Shown here: piece after piece, positions 55,175 to 64,000 of the stretch | How the letters are laid out: each line of letters opens with the position of its first letter | Numbering within the stretch: position 1 is the stretch's first letter | Origin: Oscillospiraceae bacterium | Lineage (GTDB): Bacteria > Bacillota > Clostridia > Oscillospirales > Acutalibacteraceae | Direction: 5' to 3' | DNA: 64,000 bases | Assembly: GCA_015065725.1 (NCBI GenBank) | Contig: SVPV01000007.1 | Span: forward strand, 1 to 64,000 | Position numbers and translations under genes: made by a program | The notes under the pieces: model-generated | What the model saw: the letters and a program-made list of their open reading frames with translations, nothing else | What the model was told of the DNA's origin: nothing | The model's database searches: none

Positions 55175-56542
55175 ATGAAAAAAGCCAAAACCACCAAAGG
55201 CTTTAGTTTTTATTTTACTGATGCATTGATGACACGTGTGTTTTTTGCGGTTTTAATTGTAGTTGCCGTTTTGGCACTTATACCTGCTCTCCGTCCAAAA
55301 TATTCCGAAAGTGAAAAGCGTGAGCTTACAAAATTCCCGAAGTTCAGTTTTGAGGCATTGGCAGACGGTACATATTTTGACAATATAAATTTGTGGTATG
55401 CCGATACATTTCCGCTTCGCGATAGCCTTATAAACCTAAACAACGTTTTAAAGGGAAGTCTTAAGGTTGAAAACTCGGTTGAAATTCACGGCGATTTAAC
55501 GGTGGGTGACGATATTCCTCTAGCAGAAGATAATTCTTCTGATAGCAGTTCCTCACAAGATGTTTCGTCAAGCGAAACTAAAGATAATGTTACTTCGTCC
55601 GAAAGCAGTTCAAGTACTGTTACAACCGACCCCCAGACCGTTGAAACTTTAGGTGCTATTATAAGGGTTAAAAATACTGCGTTTGAGTATTATAATTTTA
55701 ACCAGAGAATTTCGGATTTATATGCCTCTCATATCAGTTATGCCGCCGACAGTCTAAAGGATTATGCAACGGTATATGCGATTGTTCCGCCTACATCAAT
55801 AGGCGTTATGTTGCCTGATGATATGTATGATAAAATTAATTCATCAGACCAGAAAAAAGCGATTGAATATATATATGAAAAAATGTCGCCAACAGTTCAA
55901 AAGGTCAACCCTTATAAAACCTTGAAGGCACGTAACGATGAGTATATATATTTCCGCACCGACCACCATTGGACAGCATTAGGTGCATATTATGCGTATT
56001 GTGACTTGATGAAGGTAAAGGGAGTTACACCCCCTTCGCTTGACGTCTTTACGCGACACGAATTTTCGGGATTTTTAGGTTCTTTTTATAGGCAGACAAA
56101 GTCACCCTATCTTGCCGAAACACCTGATACTGTTTTAGCATTTGAGCCTGTTTGGACTAATACTATTACAACAACTATGGGTGTTGGTAATGTGGTTGAT
56201 AAGAAAATTGTTTCGGACGGAAATGCTTTAAGTGAGGCTAATAAGTATCTTTGTTTTATAACGGGCGACCGACCGTACGGAATAATTAACAATCCAAACT
56301 TAACCGACGGCTCATCCTGCCTTATTATTAAGGATTCTTTTGGTAATGCAATGGTGCCTTATTTTGTGGCAAACTATCAAATGGTCCACGTAATTGATTA
56401 TAGACATTTTCCTACTGTGGATGCACGAAAACTAAAACAGTTTGTAACCGAGAATGCTATTCGGGATGTTGTCTTTATAAACAATGTTTCCTCAACCCGT
56501 AACGAATCACTTGTAAATCAAATAGGTAATTTTGTAAGATAA
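55175..56542 (+). CDS. DHHW-family AlgX/AlgJ-like SGNH acetyltransferase partner
   Basis: A 455-residue membrane-anchored exoprotein that probably places the acetyl group on the glycan. One N-terminal membrane helix is present (VFFAVLIVVAVLALIPAL), then a Ser/Asp-rich linker of about 40 residues (low complexity, residues about 123-160). The SGNH-like domain contains the DHHW motif YIYFRTDHHWTALGAY near residue 255 and LIIKDSFGNAMVPYFV near residue 386 with the Ser nucleophile. GGGAGGGG precedes the ATG. Confidence 0.9.
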   Translation: MKKAKTTKGFSFYFTDALMTRVFFAVLIVVAVLALIPALRPKYSESEKRELTKFPKFSFEALADGTYFDNINLWYADTFPLRDSLINLNNVLKGSLKVENSVEIHGDLTVGDDIPLAEDNSSDSSSSQDVSSSETKDNVTSSESSSSTVTTDPQTVETLGAIIRVKNTAFEYYNFNQRISDLYASHISYAADSLKDYATVYAIVPPTSIGVMLPDDMYDKINSSDQKKAIEYIYEKMSPTVQKVNPYKTLKARNDEYIYFRTDHHWTALGAYYAYCDLMKVKGVTPPSLDVFTRHEFSGFLGSFYRQTKSPYLAETPDTVLAFEPVWTNTITTTMGVGNVVDKKIVSDGNALSEANKYLCFITGDRPYGIINNPNLTDGSSCLIIKDSFGNAMVPYFVANYQMVHVIDYRHFPTVDARKLKQFVTENAIRDVVFINNVSSTRNESLVNQIGNFVR

Positions 56543-56545
56543 TAT

Positions 56546-56580
56546 AAAACAGACGTATGGATTTCCATACGTCTGTTTTT
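56546..56580. terminator. Bidirectional terminator between the acetylation pair and proC
   Basis: AAAACAGACGTATGG and its perfect complement form a 15-bp stem with loop ATTT and T/A runs on both sides. Confidence 0.88.
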
Positions 56581-56594
56581 TTAGTAAATATGTT

Positions 56595-57398
56595 TTATTT
56601 TAACTCTAATGTTCTTTTATATGCGGCTTTAATAGCATTCATACAGCTAGAGCGGAATGCACCGTCTTCAAGTGCATGGACGCCTGCTATTGTTGTACCG
56701 CCGGGACTGCAAACCTCATCCTTTAATGTGGCGGGGTGCTTGCCTGTTTCTATAAGCATTTTTGCGGCACCTAAAAGTGTTTGGTAGGAATAGGATAATG
56801 CCTTATCTCGCGGAATACCGCATTCAACTGCACCGTCGGCTAAAGCTTCGGCAAACATATAAACAAAAGCGGGACCGCAACCCGAAAGTGAGCCTGCGGC
56901 ATCGATAAACTTTTCTTCTATCATATCTATTTTGCCTGCAAATTCTAAAGCGTTCTGAAATGCGTTAATTTCTGCCTCTGTGACGCCGCCGTAGGTAGAG
57001 CATAAAATCATACCCTCACCCACAAAAACGGGTGTATTGGGCATTATACGAATTATAGGATAGCTACCGTCGGCGTACAGGGAAATTTTTTCTGCAGATA
57101 GTCCTGCCGCCATAGTTACAAGCACAAAACGCTCGTTTCGGTTTTTAAGAATATTCTTAATACCGCTTAATACCGATTCCATAACCTGTGGCTTTACTGC
57201 TAAAAATATAAACTTGCATTTTTGGGCTATAGTTTCGTTGTCACTACAGGTGGCGGAAATTTTTTCGGCTAAATTTTTAGCTTTTTCATTGTCGTAGTCT
57301 GAAATTAGTAGCTCTTCACCCGAAAATTTACGGCTTATAGCAGTAGCTAATGCACCGCCCATATTACCCGCACCGATAAAACCAAATGTATTACTCAT
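56595..57398 (-). CDS. proC: Pyrroline-5-carboxylate reductase
   Basis: The last step of proline synthesis, NAD(P)H-dependent. The 267-residue protein has the N-terminal dinucleotide motif GFIGAGNMGGALATAI and the C-terminal dimerisation signature LKDEVCSPGGTTIAGVHALE. IIRIMPNTPVFVGEGM lies near residue 116. It is the last gene of the proB-proA-proC run, 11 bases after proA. Confidence 0.97.
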   Translation of the reverse strand: MSNTFGFIGAGNMGGALATAISRKFSGEELLISDYDNEKAKNLAEKISATCSDNETIAQKCKFIFLAVKPQVMESVLSGIKNILKNRNERFVLVTMAAGLSAEKISLYADGSYPIIRIMPNTPVFVGEGMILCSTYGGVTEAEINAFQNALEFAGKIDMIEEKFIDAAGSLSGCGPAFVYMFAEALADGAVECGIPRDKALSYSYQTLLGAAKMLIETGKHPATLKDEVCSPGGTTIAGVHALEDGAFRSSCMNAIKAAYKRTLELK

Positions 57399-57409
57399 AT
57401 AAATACCTC

Positions 57410-58660
57410 TTATCTTATGTGTCCGTTTCCACGGATTATATACTTGTAGGTAGTAAGCTCTTCTATACCCATAGGACCTCTTGCGTGTAGCTTTTGGGTG
57501 GAAATACCCATCTCACAGCCAAGACCAAACTCGCCGCCGTCGGTGAAGCGGGTAGAGGCGTTTACATAAACTGCCGCACTGTCAACCGATAAGGTGAATT
57601 TTTCCGCAGTAGAGGGATTATTTGTTATTATAGCTTCGCTATGATGTGTTGAATGTTCGGCAATATGCGAAATTGCCGCGTCAACGCTGTCTACAACGCC
57701 TATCGCTAACTTGTAGTCTAAAAATTCAGTATCAAAGGAGTTTTCATTTTGTGGGGTGCCGTCAATAATTAGTGAGGCGGCTTTATCTAAAATAAGCTCG
57801 GCAGTTTTTGGACGTTCTTTTCCTGTTAATCTTTCCTTCAAAAGCGGTAAAAATTGTTTTGCAATATCTTTATGCACAAGACAAACCTCAGCCGCATTGC
57901 AAACAGACGGACGGCTCATTTTTGCGTTTTCAACTATATTAAGTGCCATATTTATGTCGGCTTCACGGTCTACATAAATGTGGCAAATGCCTGTTCCTGT
58001 TTGTATGCAGGGAACAGTAGCATTTTGTATGCAGGCGTTTATAAGTCCTGCACCGCCACGGGGGATTAGCATATCAACATAGTCGTTAGCTCGCATAAGC
58101 TCGTTTGCACTATCTCTTGAAGTATCTTCAATTAGATTTATAAGGTCGGGATTCTCGCCCGATTTTATAAGTCCCTCACGTAAAGCATCAACAATAGCCT
58201 TAGCACTGCGGTAAGCCTCTTTACCGCCTCGAAGCACACAAACATTACCCGATTTAAGAGCAAGTGCTGCCGCGTCAGAGGTCACGTTTGGTCGGCTTTC
58301 GTAAATTATTGCAATAACGCCGATTGGTGCGGTTATCTTTTCGATAATCAGTCCGTCATCTCTTGTAGAAGAAGATATAACCTTGCCTATAGGGTCGGGT
58401 AGGGAGGCTACCTTTTTAATACCCTCTGCCATATCTAAAATACGGGCGTCTGTAAGGGTTAGGCGGTCTATCATTACGTCAGAAACGCTATTTCTTGCCG
58501 CCTCAATATCAAGTGCATTTGCCTTTAGAATTTCAGCTTTTGCTAAAATAAGGCTTTCTGCCATACTAAAGAGAGCTTTTTCTTTACGTTCTTTAGTTAA
58601 TAAAGAAACGTCGGCAGCCGCACGCTTTGCGGATTTTAAAATATCTATAGTTTTTTTCAT
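57410..58660 (-). CDS. proA: Gamma-glutamyl phosphate reductase
   Basis: It reduces glutamyl 5-phosphate to glutamate semialdehyde. The 416-residue enzyme is in the aldehyde-dehydrogenase superfamily: IGVIAIIYESRPNVTSDAAA near residue 115, VLRGGKEAYRSAKAIVDALR, DMLIPRGGAGLI, and the catalytic Cys in RPSVCNAAEVCLV near residue 252. The C-terminal FTDGGEFGLGCEMGISTQKL is intact. It overlaps proB by 4 bases (ATGA). Confidence 0.97.
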   Translation of the reverse strand: MKKTIDILKSAKRAAADVSLLTKERKEKALFSMAESLILAKAEILKANALDIEAARNSVSDVMIDRLTLTDARILDMAEGIKKVASLPDPIGKVISSSTRDDGLIIEKITAPIGVIAIIYESRPNVTSDAAALALKSGNVCVLRGGKEAYRSAKAIVDALREGLIKSGENPDLINLIEDTSRDSANELMRANDYVDMLIPRGGAGLINACIQNATVPCIQTGTGICHIYVDREADINMALNIVENAKMSRPSVCNAAEVCLVHKDIAKQFLPLLKERLTGKERPKTAELILDKAASLIIDGTPQNENSFDTEFLDYKLAIGVVDSVDAAISHIAEHSTHHSEAIITNNPSTAEKFTLSVDSAAVYVNASTRFTDGGEFGLGCEMGISTQKLHARGPMGIEELTTYKYIIRGNGHIR

Positions 58661-59430
58661 TGTTTTTTCACCGCTTTAAATCTTGTGCCTATGTTTTCAC
58701 CGTTTACTATATCATAAAGCACTTCGGGGTCGTTGCCGTTTGCAATTACCATTTCAATACCGTTTTTGGTAGCAATTTCTGCCGCGTGCAGTTTAGTCTG
58801 CATACCGCCTGTACCAAGCTTTGTGACCGCACTGCCTGTCATAGCAATAATTTCAGACGTAATTTCGTCAACCTCACTTAAAAGTGTGGCATTCGGATTT
58901 TTGTGTGGGTCTTCGGTATAAAGTCCGTCAATATCGGATAAAAGTATTAATAAATCAGCCTCAGAGGACCTTGCAACAATAGCAGCAAGCGTATCGTTAT
59001 CACCAATAACAATTTCGTCTGTAGCGATAGTATCATTTTCATTAATAATGGGCAGAGCCTCAAGCTCTAAAAGTCTGTAAAGCGTATTTTGGAAATTTTT
59101 ATTTCTTTCCTCGTTTTGTATATCGGCACCTGTTATTAGTATCTGTGCTACTGTGTGATTATGCTCAGAAAACAGCTTGTCATATATGTACATAAGCTCA
59201 CATTGACCTACAGCTGCAGCGGCTTGCTTGGTGGGAATGTCGGTAGGTCTTGTCTTTAAAGACAGTTTTCCAACACCCATACCAATAGCACCCGAGGATA
59301 CTAAAATTATTTGGTGACCTGCATTTTTTAAATCACTCATAACCTCGCAAAGCTTTTCTACGCGGCGAATATTTAAATGTCCGGTAGCGTGTGTGAGGGT
59401 AGAAGTTCCAATTTTTATTACAATACGCAT
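58657..59430 (-). CDS. proB: Glutamate 5-kinase, short form without PUA domain
   Basis: It phosphorylates glutamate to start proline synthesis. The amino-acid-kinase domain is complete: VIKIGTSTLTH at the N-terminus, VSSGAIGMGVGKL near residue 45, INENDTIATDEI near residue 131 and TKLGTGGMQTKLHAA near residue 196. The protein ends at residue 257, about 110 residues shorter than the Escherichia coli form, because the C-terminal PUA domain is absent. This short form is known in other bacteria. It overlaps proA. Confidence 0.95.
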   Translation of the reverse strand: MRIVIKIGTSTLTHATGHLNIRRVEKLCEVMSDLKNAGHQIILVSSGAIGMGVGKLSLKTRPTDIPTKQAAAAVGQCELMYIYDKLFSEHNHTVAQILITGADIQNEERNKNFQNTLYRLLELEALPIINENDTIATDEIVIGDNDTLAAIVARSSEADLLILLSDIDGLYTEDPHKNPNATLLSEVDEITSEIIAMTGSAVTKLGTGGMQTKLHAAEIATKNGIEMVIANGNDPEVLYDIVNGENIGTRFKAVKKQ

Positions 59431-59472
59431 AAATATTCCCCTTTAAGAGATAAAAATCAATTACAGTTTTAG

Positions 59473-60060
59473 TTATTTATCAGCCATTACAGAGCGTAAA
59501 TCTTCAACTGCAGTGTCGTCGGTTTCTTCTGCTGATGCGGCACATAATACTTCATCAACGGTATCGCATACATAAAGTAAATCTAAATTGCTGGGAGATA
59601 CGAAATGCTGTTCGATAGATGCTTTTAGCATATCAATTAGCGGATTAAAATAACCGTTTATATTAAAAATAATAATCTTTTTAGAATGTCTTTTAAGCTG
59701 ACGCAGAGAATATATCTCAAAAAACTCGTCAAATGTACCTATGCCACCTGGCGTTACAACAAAAGCGTCGGATTTTTCTTCCATAATCTGCTTTCTTTCA
59801 CGCATGGTTTCGGTATAAATAAACTCGGTGCAATCTTCAAAAAGCACACCGTCAACTAAAAAGAAAGAGGGTGCTACGCCTATAATTTCACCTTTGTTTG
59901 AGGCAACACCGCGTGCCACTGCACCCATCATACCGTTTTTACCGCCACCGTAAACAATGCCGTGTCCGCTTTCTGCTAGAGCCTTTCCTAAAGCTTCACC
60001 GGCTTCTATATAGCTTTTATCTATATTATTTGATGCGGCACCGTAAATACAAAGCTTCAT
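59473..60060 (-). CDS. LOG-family protein (TIGR00730-type Rossmann phosphoribohydrolase)
   Basis: Family members hydrolyse nucleoside 5'-monophosphates, releasing the base. The 195-residue protein has GIVYGGGKNGMMGAVARG near residue 34 and the signature TPGGIGTFDEFFEIYSLRQL near residue 104. ATG 60060 overlaps the Nudix stop (ATGA), with TGGGGAA at the right distance, so it is preferred to the track start at 60066. It lies in the run LTA-synthase-like, Nudix, LOG, proB. Confidence 0.9.
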   Translation of the reverse strand: MKLCIYGAASNNIDKSYIEAGEALGKALAESGHGIVYGGGKNGMMGAVARGVASNKGEIIGVAPSFFLVDGVLFEDCTEFIYTETMRERKQIMEEKSDAFVVTPGGIGTFDEFFEIYSLRQLKRHSKKIIIFNINGYFNPLIDMLKASIEQHFVSPSNLDLLYVCDTVDEVLCAASAEETDDTAVEDLRSVMADK

Positions 60061-60542
60061 AAACATTCCCCAATATCTAAAATTTTATCGTTTAAAACAG
60101 CCGTTATAAGCTTGTCTCCCACATAGCAAAGCTTTAGTGAGAAAAAAGGCGTTTTGCTGTCTTCAATTAGTCTTAAAAAGATTTTATCGCCTACCCAAAT
60201 CGGTAAGTTGTATATCTCTTTTATATCAACCCAACAAAGTTCTCCTTCATCACACTCTTTTAACTCACCGTAAAAATCATCGGTTTTAAAAATGTGCATA
60301 TATTCGGTTTCCCACTTGTCAGATACAAAGGTAACAATTCCGCGATATTCGGCAGAATTAAGGGCAAGTCCTGTTTCTTCAAAGACTTCTCGGCGGTTAC
60401 ATTCTTCGGGACTCTCTTTGTCTTCAAATTTACCGCCTATACCAACCCATTTATCTTCGTTAAGGTCGTTTTTCTTTTTTATTCGGTGCAACATTAAATA
60501 TTTGCCGTCTTTTTCAATGTGGCAAAGGGTGGTGTTTCTCAT
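60057..60542 (-). CDS. Nudix hydrolase (MutT/8-oxo-dGTPase-like)
   Basis: A 161-residue hydrolase of nucleoside diphosphate-type substrates. The Nudix box is GGKFEDKESPEECNRREVFE followed by ETG (residues about 37-60), complete in its catalytic Glu set. The remainder has WVDIKEIYNLPIWVGDKIF, like eight-oxo-dGTP diphosphatases of Firmicutes. It overlaps the upstream and downstream genes by four bases each (ATGA), implying translational coupling. Confidence 0.9.
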   Translation of the reverse strand: MRNTTLCHIEKDGKYLMLHRIKKKNDLNEDKWVGIGGKFEDKESPEECNRREVFEETGLALNSAEYRGIVTFVSDKWETEYMHIFKTDDFYGELKECDEGELCWVDIKEIYNLPIWVGDKIFLRLIEDSKTPFFSLKLCYVGDKLITAVLNDKILDIGECL

Positions 60543-62788
60543 TTGATTACGCCCTCACTTTGCGTGTTAGAAGTATCAATTTCGATTTCGGGCATAACGT
60601 AGTCGGGCAAATAAAATGTTTCCATATTAATATTTTTGCGGTCGAAAATATTGTTATACTGTATTTTTTCGTATTCGTCTAAAAGCTTTGTATAGGGCGA
60701 AGAATCACTCCAACGATAATAGTTACCGTCCTTGTCTATATAACCTACCGTATTAATAACGGGCAGTGTTTCCATAAGATTTAAGAGGTATTTATTGTAT
60801 TCGGTAAGCTTTACACCTGCAGTTTCAAGCACCAAAGAGGAGAGATAATTGGCACTTAATCTTTCGATCTGCTTTTCTTCAATGTCATAGTTTGCCCAAA
60901 TAAAGAATGGTGTCATATAACGCTTCTGTTCGTCTTCAACGCTTAAGTTAACAAGATTATTAACACCTAAAACTTCGGAAATAAAATCTGTTTCAACAGA
61001 GGGCTGATGGTCACCGAACATACATATAACTGTAGGCTCTTCAACCGTGCTAAAGTATTCTATAAGACCTTTAAATGCGTCATCGCTTTTCTTCACAAGA
61101 GAGAGATAACGGTTCGCTTTATTATATGCTTTTGTGGTTGAGGTAGCAAAAATTGTTTCCTCAAAATTTACACAGCTTGTAGTATAACCGCCGTGATTTT
61201 GCATAGTTACATTAAATGCGAAGAAGGGTACACTCTTATCACGGTTTTTAAAATCCTCAATTAAAACCTCATAATTGTATGCGTCGCTTACGTATTGGCG
61301 TAACAGCATATTTCTGTCTGGATAATACTGTTCCATAAGTGACTGCAAATAATCAGGGTTACTGCCGTTTTGCACATATTCGTCCATAAGTGTTACGTCA
61401 AACAAATTTTCAAGACTCTTAAACATATTAAAGCCTAAATTGTTGTAAACCGAAACACGATTCCAACCGCCTGCATAATAGGGGTGGAATGCAAGGGCGG
61501 AATATCCCTGACCTTTAAGGGTAGATACTACCGAGCCAATATGGTCTTTAATATAGAGCATATAAGCATTGCTTCCCGATGGCAAAAAGGCGGTTGTGTG
61601 ACCAGTTAAAAACTCAAATTCTGTATTTGAAGTACCTGCACCTATAACAGGAACAAAAAGATTTCCCTTAATAGTATTTTCGGTAAGACTTCTCATAAAG
61701 GGCATATAATCTTCGTTGGTCTCTAGGTTTCCGAGCACCGATAAATCGGAAAGTGATTCATTCATTATACAAATGATGTTTGGTGCGTTTTTGTTAATTA
61801 CTGTCGGTGGGTCATCATTTTTATCACTAACATTACTGCTTATAATATCGCTTACATCGTCGGGATTATAACCCTCAGGCTCCGACATATAAAGATATTT
61901 TGTGTTGCAGAAAAAACTGAAAGCAAAACCGTAGTTTCTATAACCTCTGCTTTGGTTCCAGAAGTCAGGCTTTATACCTAAATCTGCAAAAAACGAGGTA
62001 AAGAAGAATACTATCATTAGTGTAAAAGAGAAAAGACCCATTGACAGACGAGTTATTACTTTTGAGACTACACTAAATTTAGGCATATTAAATTTAATGC
62101 CTAAGACAATTAAAAACAAAAAGATTTCTGTTGCAATTACCATAATGGGTGTAAAGGAATAATCATAGGTATTTGCAACACCTACAGCTGTTGAAATGCT
62201 TAAAAAGTCCATAGGAATAAAGGGTGTACCTCTAAAATCTGAAACATACGCGTGTGCCAAGGCAAAACCGTATAAAACTGCACTGTTAGTGAGAATTGAA
62301 ACCCTCATACTTCCCGAAAGTGCGTATACAATAAAGTAAAAAATCAAAACAAGTACATAGTTTGCAATAAACCCGAGATAAGTCATATTATAAACAAAAA
62401 TGTTGTTAAGACATTCGGTCATTGTAATGGAAACTAGCGGCATAAACGCTAATGCCACAAAGGTTAAAACTTTGTGTAGAGTTTCTTTTTTAACACGAAT
62501 TGTATAAGCAATTTCAACACCTACGACGAGAGGTAAAAACAACGCGATTGCAAGCAAAACCCACTTTGCATTAAAATCCAACGCCGTAAATTTAGGAAGT
62601 GTCATCAAAACCAAGGTTTCTAAAACTGCAGTAACAACCAAACCTATAACCTTAATGTTTTTACCGGTGGTGATATAAAAGTTTTCACTAAAAAATGTTG
62701 GTACGGTTTTTGTGAAAAAGAATATCAAAAAGTTTATAACCTTATTAAAAACAGACTTTATGCTATTAAGAATTTTTGCACAATTCAT
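60539..62788 (-). CDS. LTA synthase-family membrane sulfatase
   Basis: A polyglycerol-phosphate-type polymerase or phosphoethanolamine/glycerol-phosphate transferase. The N-terminal part has about six membrane helices (residues about 40-290). The extracytoplasmic alkaline-phosphatase-fold domain has NIICIMNESLSDL, the Thr-nucleophile region VIGAGTSNTEFEFLTGHT near residue 395, and metal/substrate motifs NVTMQNHGGYT and CMFGDHQPSVETDF. The catalytic set is intact. The track TTG 62812 has no ribosome binding site; ATG 62788 follows AAAGGA by about 15 bases, so the start is uncertain. It overlaps the Nudix gene. Confidence 0.9.
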   Translation of the reverse strand: MNCAKILNSIKSVFNKVINFLIFFFTKTVPTFFSENFYITTGKNIKVIGLVVTAVLETLVLMTLPKFTALDFNAKWVLLAIALFLPLVVGVEIAYTIRVKKETLHKVLTFVALAFMPLVSITMTECLNNIFVYNMTYLGFIANYVLVLIFYFIVYALSGSMRVSILTNSAVLYGFALAHAYVSDFRGTPFIPMDFLSISTAVGVANTYDYSFTPIMVIATEIFLFLIVLGIKFNMPKFSVVSKVITRLSMGLFSFTLMIVFFFTSFFADLGIKPDFWNQSRGYRNYGFAFSFFCNTKYLYMSEPEGYNPDDVSDIISSNVSDKNDDPPTVINKNAPNIICIMNESLSDLSVLGNLETNEDYMPFMRSLTENTIKGNLFVPVIGAGTSNTEFEFLTGHTTAFLPSGSNAYMLYIKDHIGSVVSTLKGQGYSALAFHPYYAGGWNRVSVYNNLGFNMFKSLENLFDVTLMDEYVQNGSNPDYLQSLMEQYYPDRNMLLRQYVSDAYNYEVLIEDFKNRDKSVPFFAFNVTMQNHGGYTTSCVNFEETIFATSTTKAYNKANRYLSLVKKSDDAFKGLIEYFSTVEEPTVICMFGDHQPSVETDFISEVLGVNNLVNLSVEDEQKRYMTPFFIWANYDIEEKQIERLSANYLSSLVLETAGVKLTEYNKYLLNLMETLPVINTVGYIDKDGNYYRWSDSSPYTKLLDEYEKIQYNNIFDRKNINMETFYLPDYVMPEIEIDTSNTQSEGVIK

Positions 62789-62835
62789 CTTTAAAACGTC
62801 AAGTCCTTTCAAAGCGTAAAATTACCATTTTAAAT

Positions 62836-62863
62836 ATTATACCATAAAAATACGAAAAAACAA
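62836..62863 (-). promoter_or_regulatory. Extended -10 promoter of the LTA-synthase-like operon
   Basis: On the minus strand TTGTTT, 16 bases, then TATAAT preceded by TGG. Confidence 0.68.
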
Positions 62864-62890
62864 GAGTTTTAATGTCCCGACAAAAGAAAT

Positions 62891-62919
62891 GGAGTATGCT
62901 CACACAAGTAGCATACTCC
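62891..62919 (-). terminator. Terminator after the gene at 62938
   Basis: GGAGTATGCT/AGCATACTCC stem (10 bp) followed on the minus strand by ATTTCTTTTG. Confidence 0.7.
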
Positions 62920-62937
62920 ATAAAGAACAATTATTAT

Positions 62938-63363
62938 TTATTTCTTATCGTTTTTAGATTTAAGCAGGGCTAAAATCTCGTTGTTTTGGTTGATACTGTG
63001 GCCTAAAGCGTATATGAGGAACAATACCATTAATGCAACAACAAGACCAAATGTTACTATTGCAATGCAAACAGAAAGATACAAAGGTCTAAACGCAAAA
63101 AGAATATACGCTGCAAGTAGATGCACAGCAATAATTGCAAGGGCAACTATAAAGGCGATGACCTTAACTATATTGCCAAGACTTTTAAAGCCCGTGGTTT
63201 TGATTTTTATAGGATTTTTAATGTCTTTGAACTTAAAGTTTATTGGTTTTTTGAAAAACTTATTTGGTTTTTCTGCGACAGCTTCGGGTTCTACTGTCAC
63301 ATTATCCTCTTCGATTACAAATCCTGTGTTGGTAGAGTTAATATCAATGTTTTTATTTTCCAT
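62938..63363 (-). CDS. Two-helix membrane protein downstream of ileS
   Basis: A 141-residue protein with an acidic N-terminal stretch (FVIEEDNVTVEPEAV), a Lys-rich middle (residues about 35-65) and two adjacent membrane helices (VIAFIVALAIIAVHLLAAYI and CIAIVTFGLVVALMVLFLIY). AAGGAGTGA precedes the ATG, which is preferred to the in-site GTG of the track. It starts about 12 bases after the ileS stop. I do not recognise it. Confidence 0.7.
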   Translation of the reverse strand: MENKNIDINSTNTGFVIEEDNVTVEPEAVAEKPNKFFKKPINFKFKDIKNPIKIKTTGFKSLGNIVKVIAFIVALAIIAVHLLAAYILFAFRPLYLSVCIAIVTFGLVVALMVLFLIYALGHSINQNNEILALLKSKNDKK

Positions 63364-63375
63364 TAAAGTCACTCC

Positions 63376-64000
63376 TTAAATTTTTTGTACGCCAATAGTT
63401 ACTGCTTCGCCGTTTATATCCCAATCCTTTTTATAGCCGACAGCATCGCCGTAAACTAGGCTGTCAGCCAAGGTGTCGCCCGAAATATCATTAGCACACT
63501 TAAGTGCAATATCTGTAATATTAGAGCTTCCGCAAACGGTAATGTTTATGTGGTCCATAACATTAAAGCCTGCTTCCTTACGCATAGTCTGAATTTTGCT
63601 TACAAGCTCACGTACAATGCCTTCTTCTATTAGCTCTTGTGTAAGGGTTGTGTCAATAGCAACGGTGATACCACGGTCGGATACGGTATAAAAACCTTCC
63701 TTTTGCTCAGATTCTATAAGCAAATCCTCACTAGCAAGTACCACATTACCCGACGGAAGATTTAGTGTAATAGAACCGTTTTTGTCAAGGTCAGCCTTTG
63801 CACTGTTACCGTCAAGGGCGGATAGGGCGTTTCTGATTTCACCTAACTGCTTGCCAAACTTTGGACCTACAGTTTTAAGCTGAGGCTTAAAGATATAGTT
63901 GACAAAGCCGTCAACATCATTCGTGAACTTAACTTCCTTAATGTTAAGCTCATCTTTAATAATGTCGGCATAAAATCCGTCAGCAGTAAGCTCGCTCTTA
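63376..64000 (-). CDS. ileS: Isoleucyl-tRNA synthetase, C-terminal part (partial)
   Basis: The frame is open to the right edge of the window; the track's ATG at 63744 is internal. Read on the minus strand, it begins SELTADGFYADIIKDELNIK, continues FKPQLKTVGPKFGKQLGE near residue 46 and has LVSKIQTMRKEAGFNVMDHI further on, all typical of the C-terminal anticodon-binding and tail region of clostridial IleS. It lacks the catalytic HIGH/KMSKS part, which lies outside the window. Confidence 0.93.
   Translation of the reverse strand, partial: KSELTADGFYADIIKDELNIKEVKFTNDVDGFVNYIFKPQLKTVGPKFGKQLGEIRNALSALDGNSAKADLDKNGSITLNLPSGNVVLASEDLLIESEQKEGFYTVSDRGITVAIDTTLTQELIEEGIVRELVSKIQTMRKEAGFNVMDHINITVCGSSNITDIALKCANDISGDTLADSLVYGDAVGYKKDWDINGEAVTIGVQKI

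Overview
The window comes from a low-to-moderate GC, spore-forming member of the Clostridia, most likely an Oscillospirales/Ruminococcaceae-type gut bacterium. The evidence is the set of endospore genes (ypeB, spoIIID, gerW/ytfJ, yunB, a ymxH/ylmC-type PRC-barrel gene, a DacF-like carboxypeptidase), an AdhE-type fermentative alcohol dehydrogenase, strong AGGAGG-type ribosome binding sites with many GTG/TTG starts, and Firmicutes-only families (YesL, DUF2953, DUF6062). No rRNA, intact tRNA or CRISPR array was seen.

Layout: 1-270 is the right end of an IS200/IS605-type element (transposase C-terminus plus end hairpins) lying directly against prfC. 271-4782 holds prfC, ypeB and a CPA2-type cation/proton antiporter. 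4831-25904 is a capsule/exopolysaccharide locus of about 21 kb. It contains a priming sugar-phosphate transferase, an ATP-grasp/HAD pair, at least six glycosyltransferases, a Wzy-like polymerase and a Wzx flippase. It also contains LicD, a decayed glycerol-3-phosphate cytidylyltransferase gene, two nucleotidyltransferase-fold paralogues, a thymidylate-kinase-like P-loop protein, an APH-like kinase, and capE-capF-capG for UDP-L-FucNAc. The middle of the locus is visibly more AT-rich than its flanks and carries gene remnants, which suggests modular acquisition. 25905-31100 holds an intergenic region with a tRNA-like minihelix, a LysR regulator, adhE behind a Rex-like operator, and an APH-family kinase.

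31125-37350 is a core block: spoIIID with a sigma-E-like promoter, then a site-2 protease, scpA, scpB, a DUF2953 gene, gerW, a D,D-carboxypeptidase, rluB, a small GNAT-like gene and secG. 37370-44891 is mainly minus strand: a glycerol-1-phosphate dehydrogenase-like gene, ligA, yunB, copZ, copA and a small Zn-ribbon-like lipoprotein. 44959-56542 is mostly plus strand: uvrC, cyclophilin, membrane proteins of unknown role, an AlgI/DHHW acetylation pair. It also holds minus-strand genes for 8-oxoguanine glycosylase, a helical-bundle protein and an Asn-rich microprotein that the ORF track missed. 56595-64000 is minus strand: an LTA-synthase-like sulfatase, Nudix, LOG, proB, proA and proC in one tightly packed run, preceded by a small membrane protein and the 3' end of ileS.

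The genes suggest one main surface theme: a capsule with L-FucNAc and probably phosphate-linked substituents, with polyglycerol-phosphate-type polymer synthesis and O-acetylation elsewhere. The most notable points are the odd kinase/nucleotidyltransferase content of the capsule locus, the tRNA-like minihelix, a hairpin that masks the ribosome binding site of the Asn-rich microprotein, and three genes whose best-placed start codon is not ATG, GTG or TTG.
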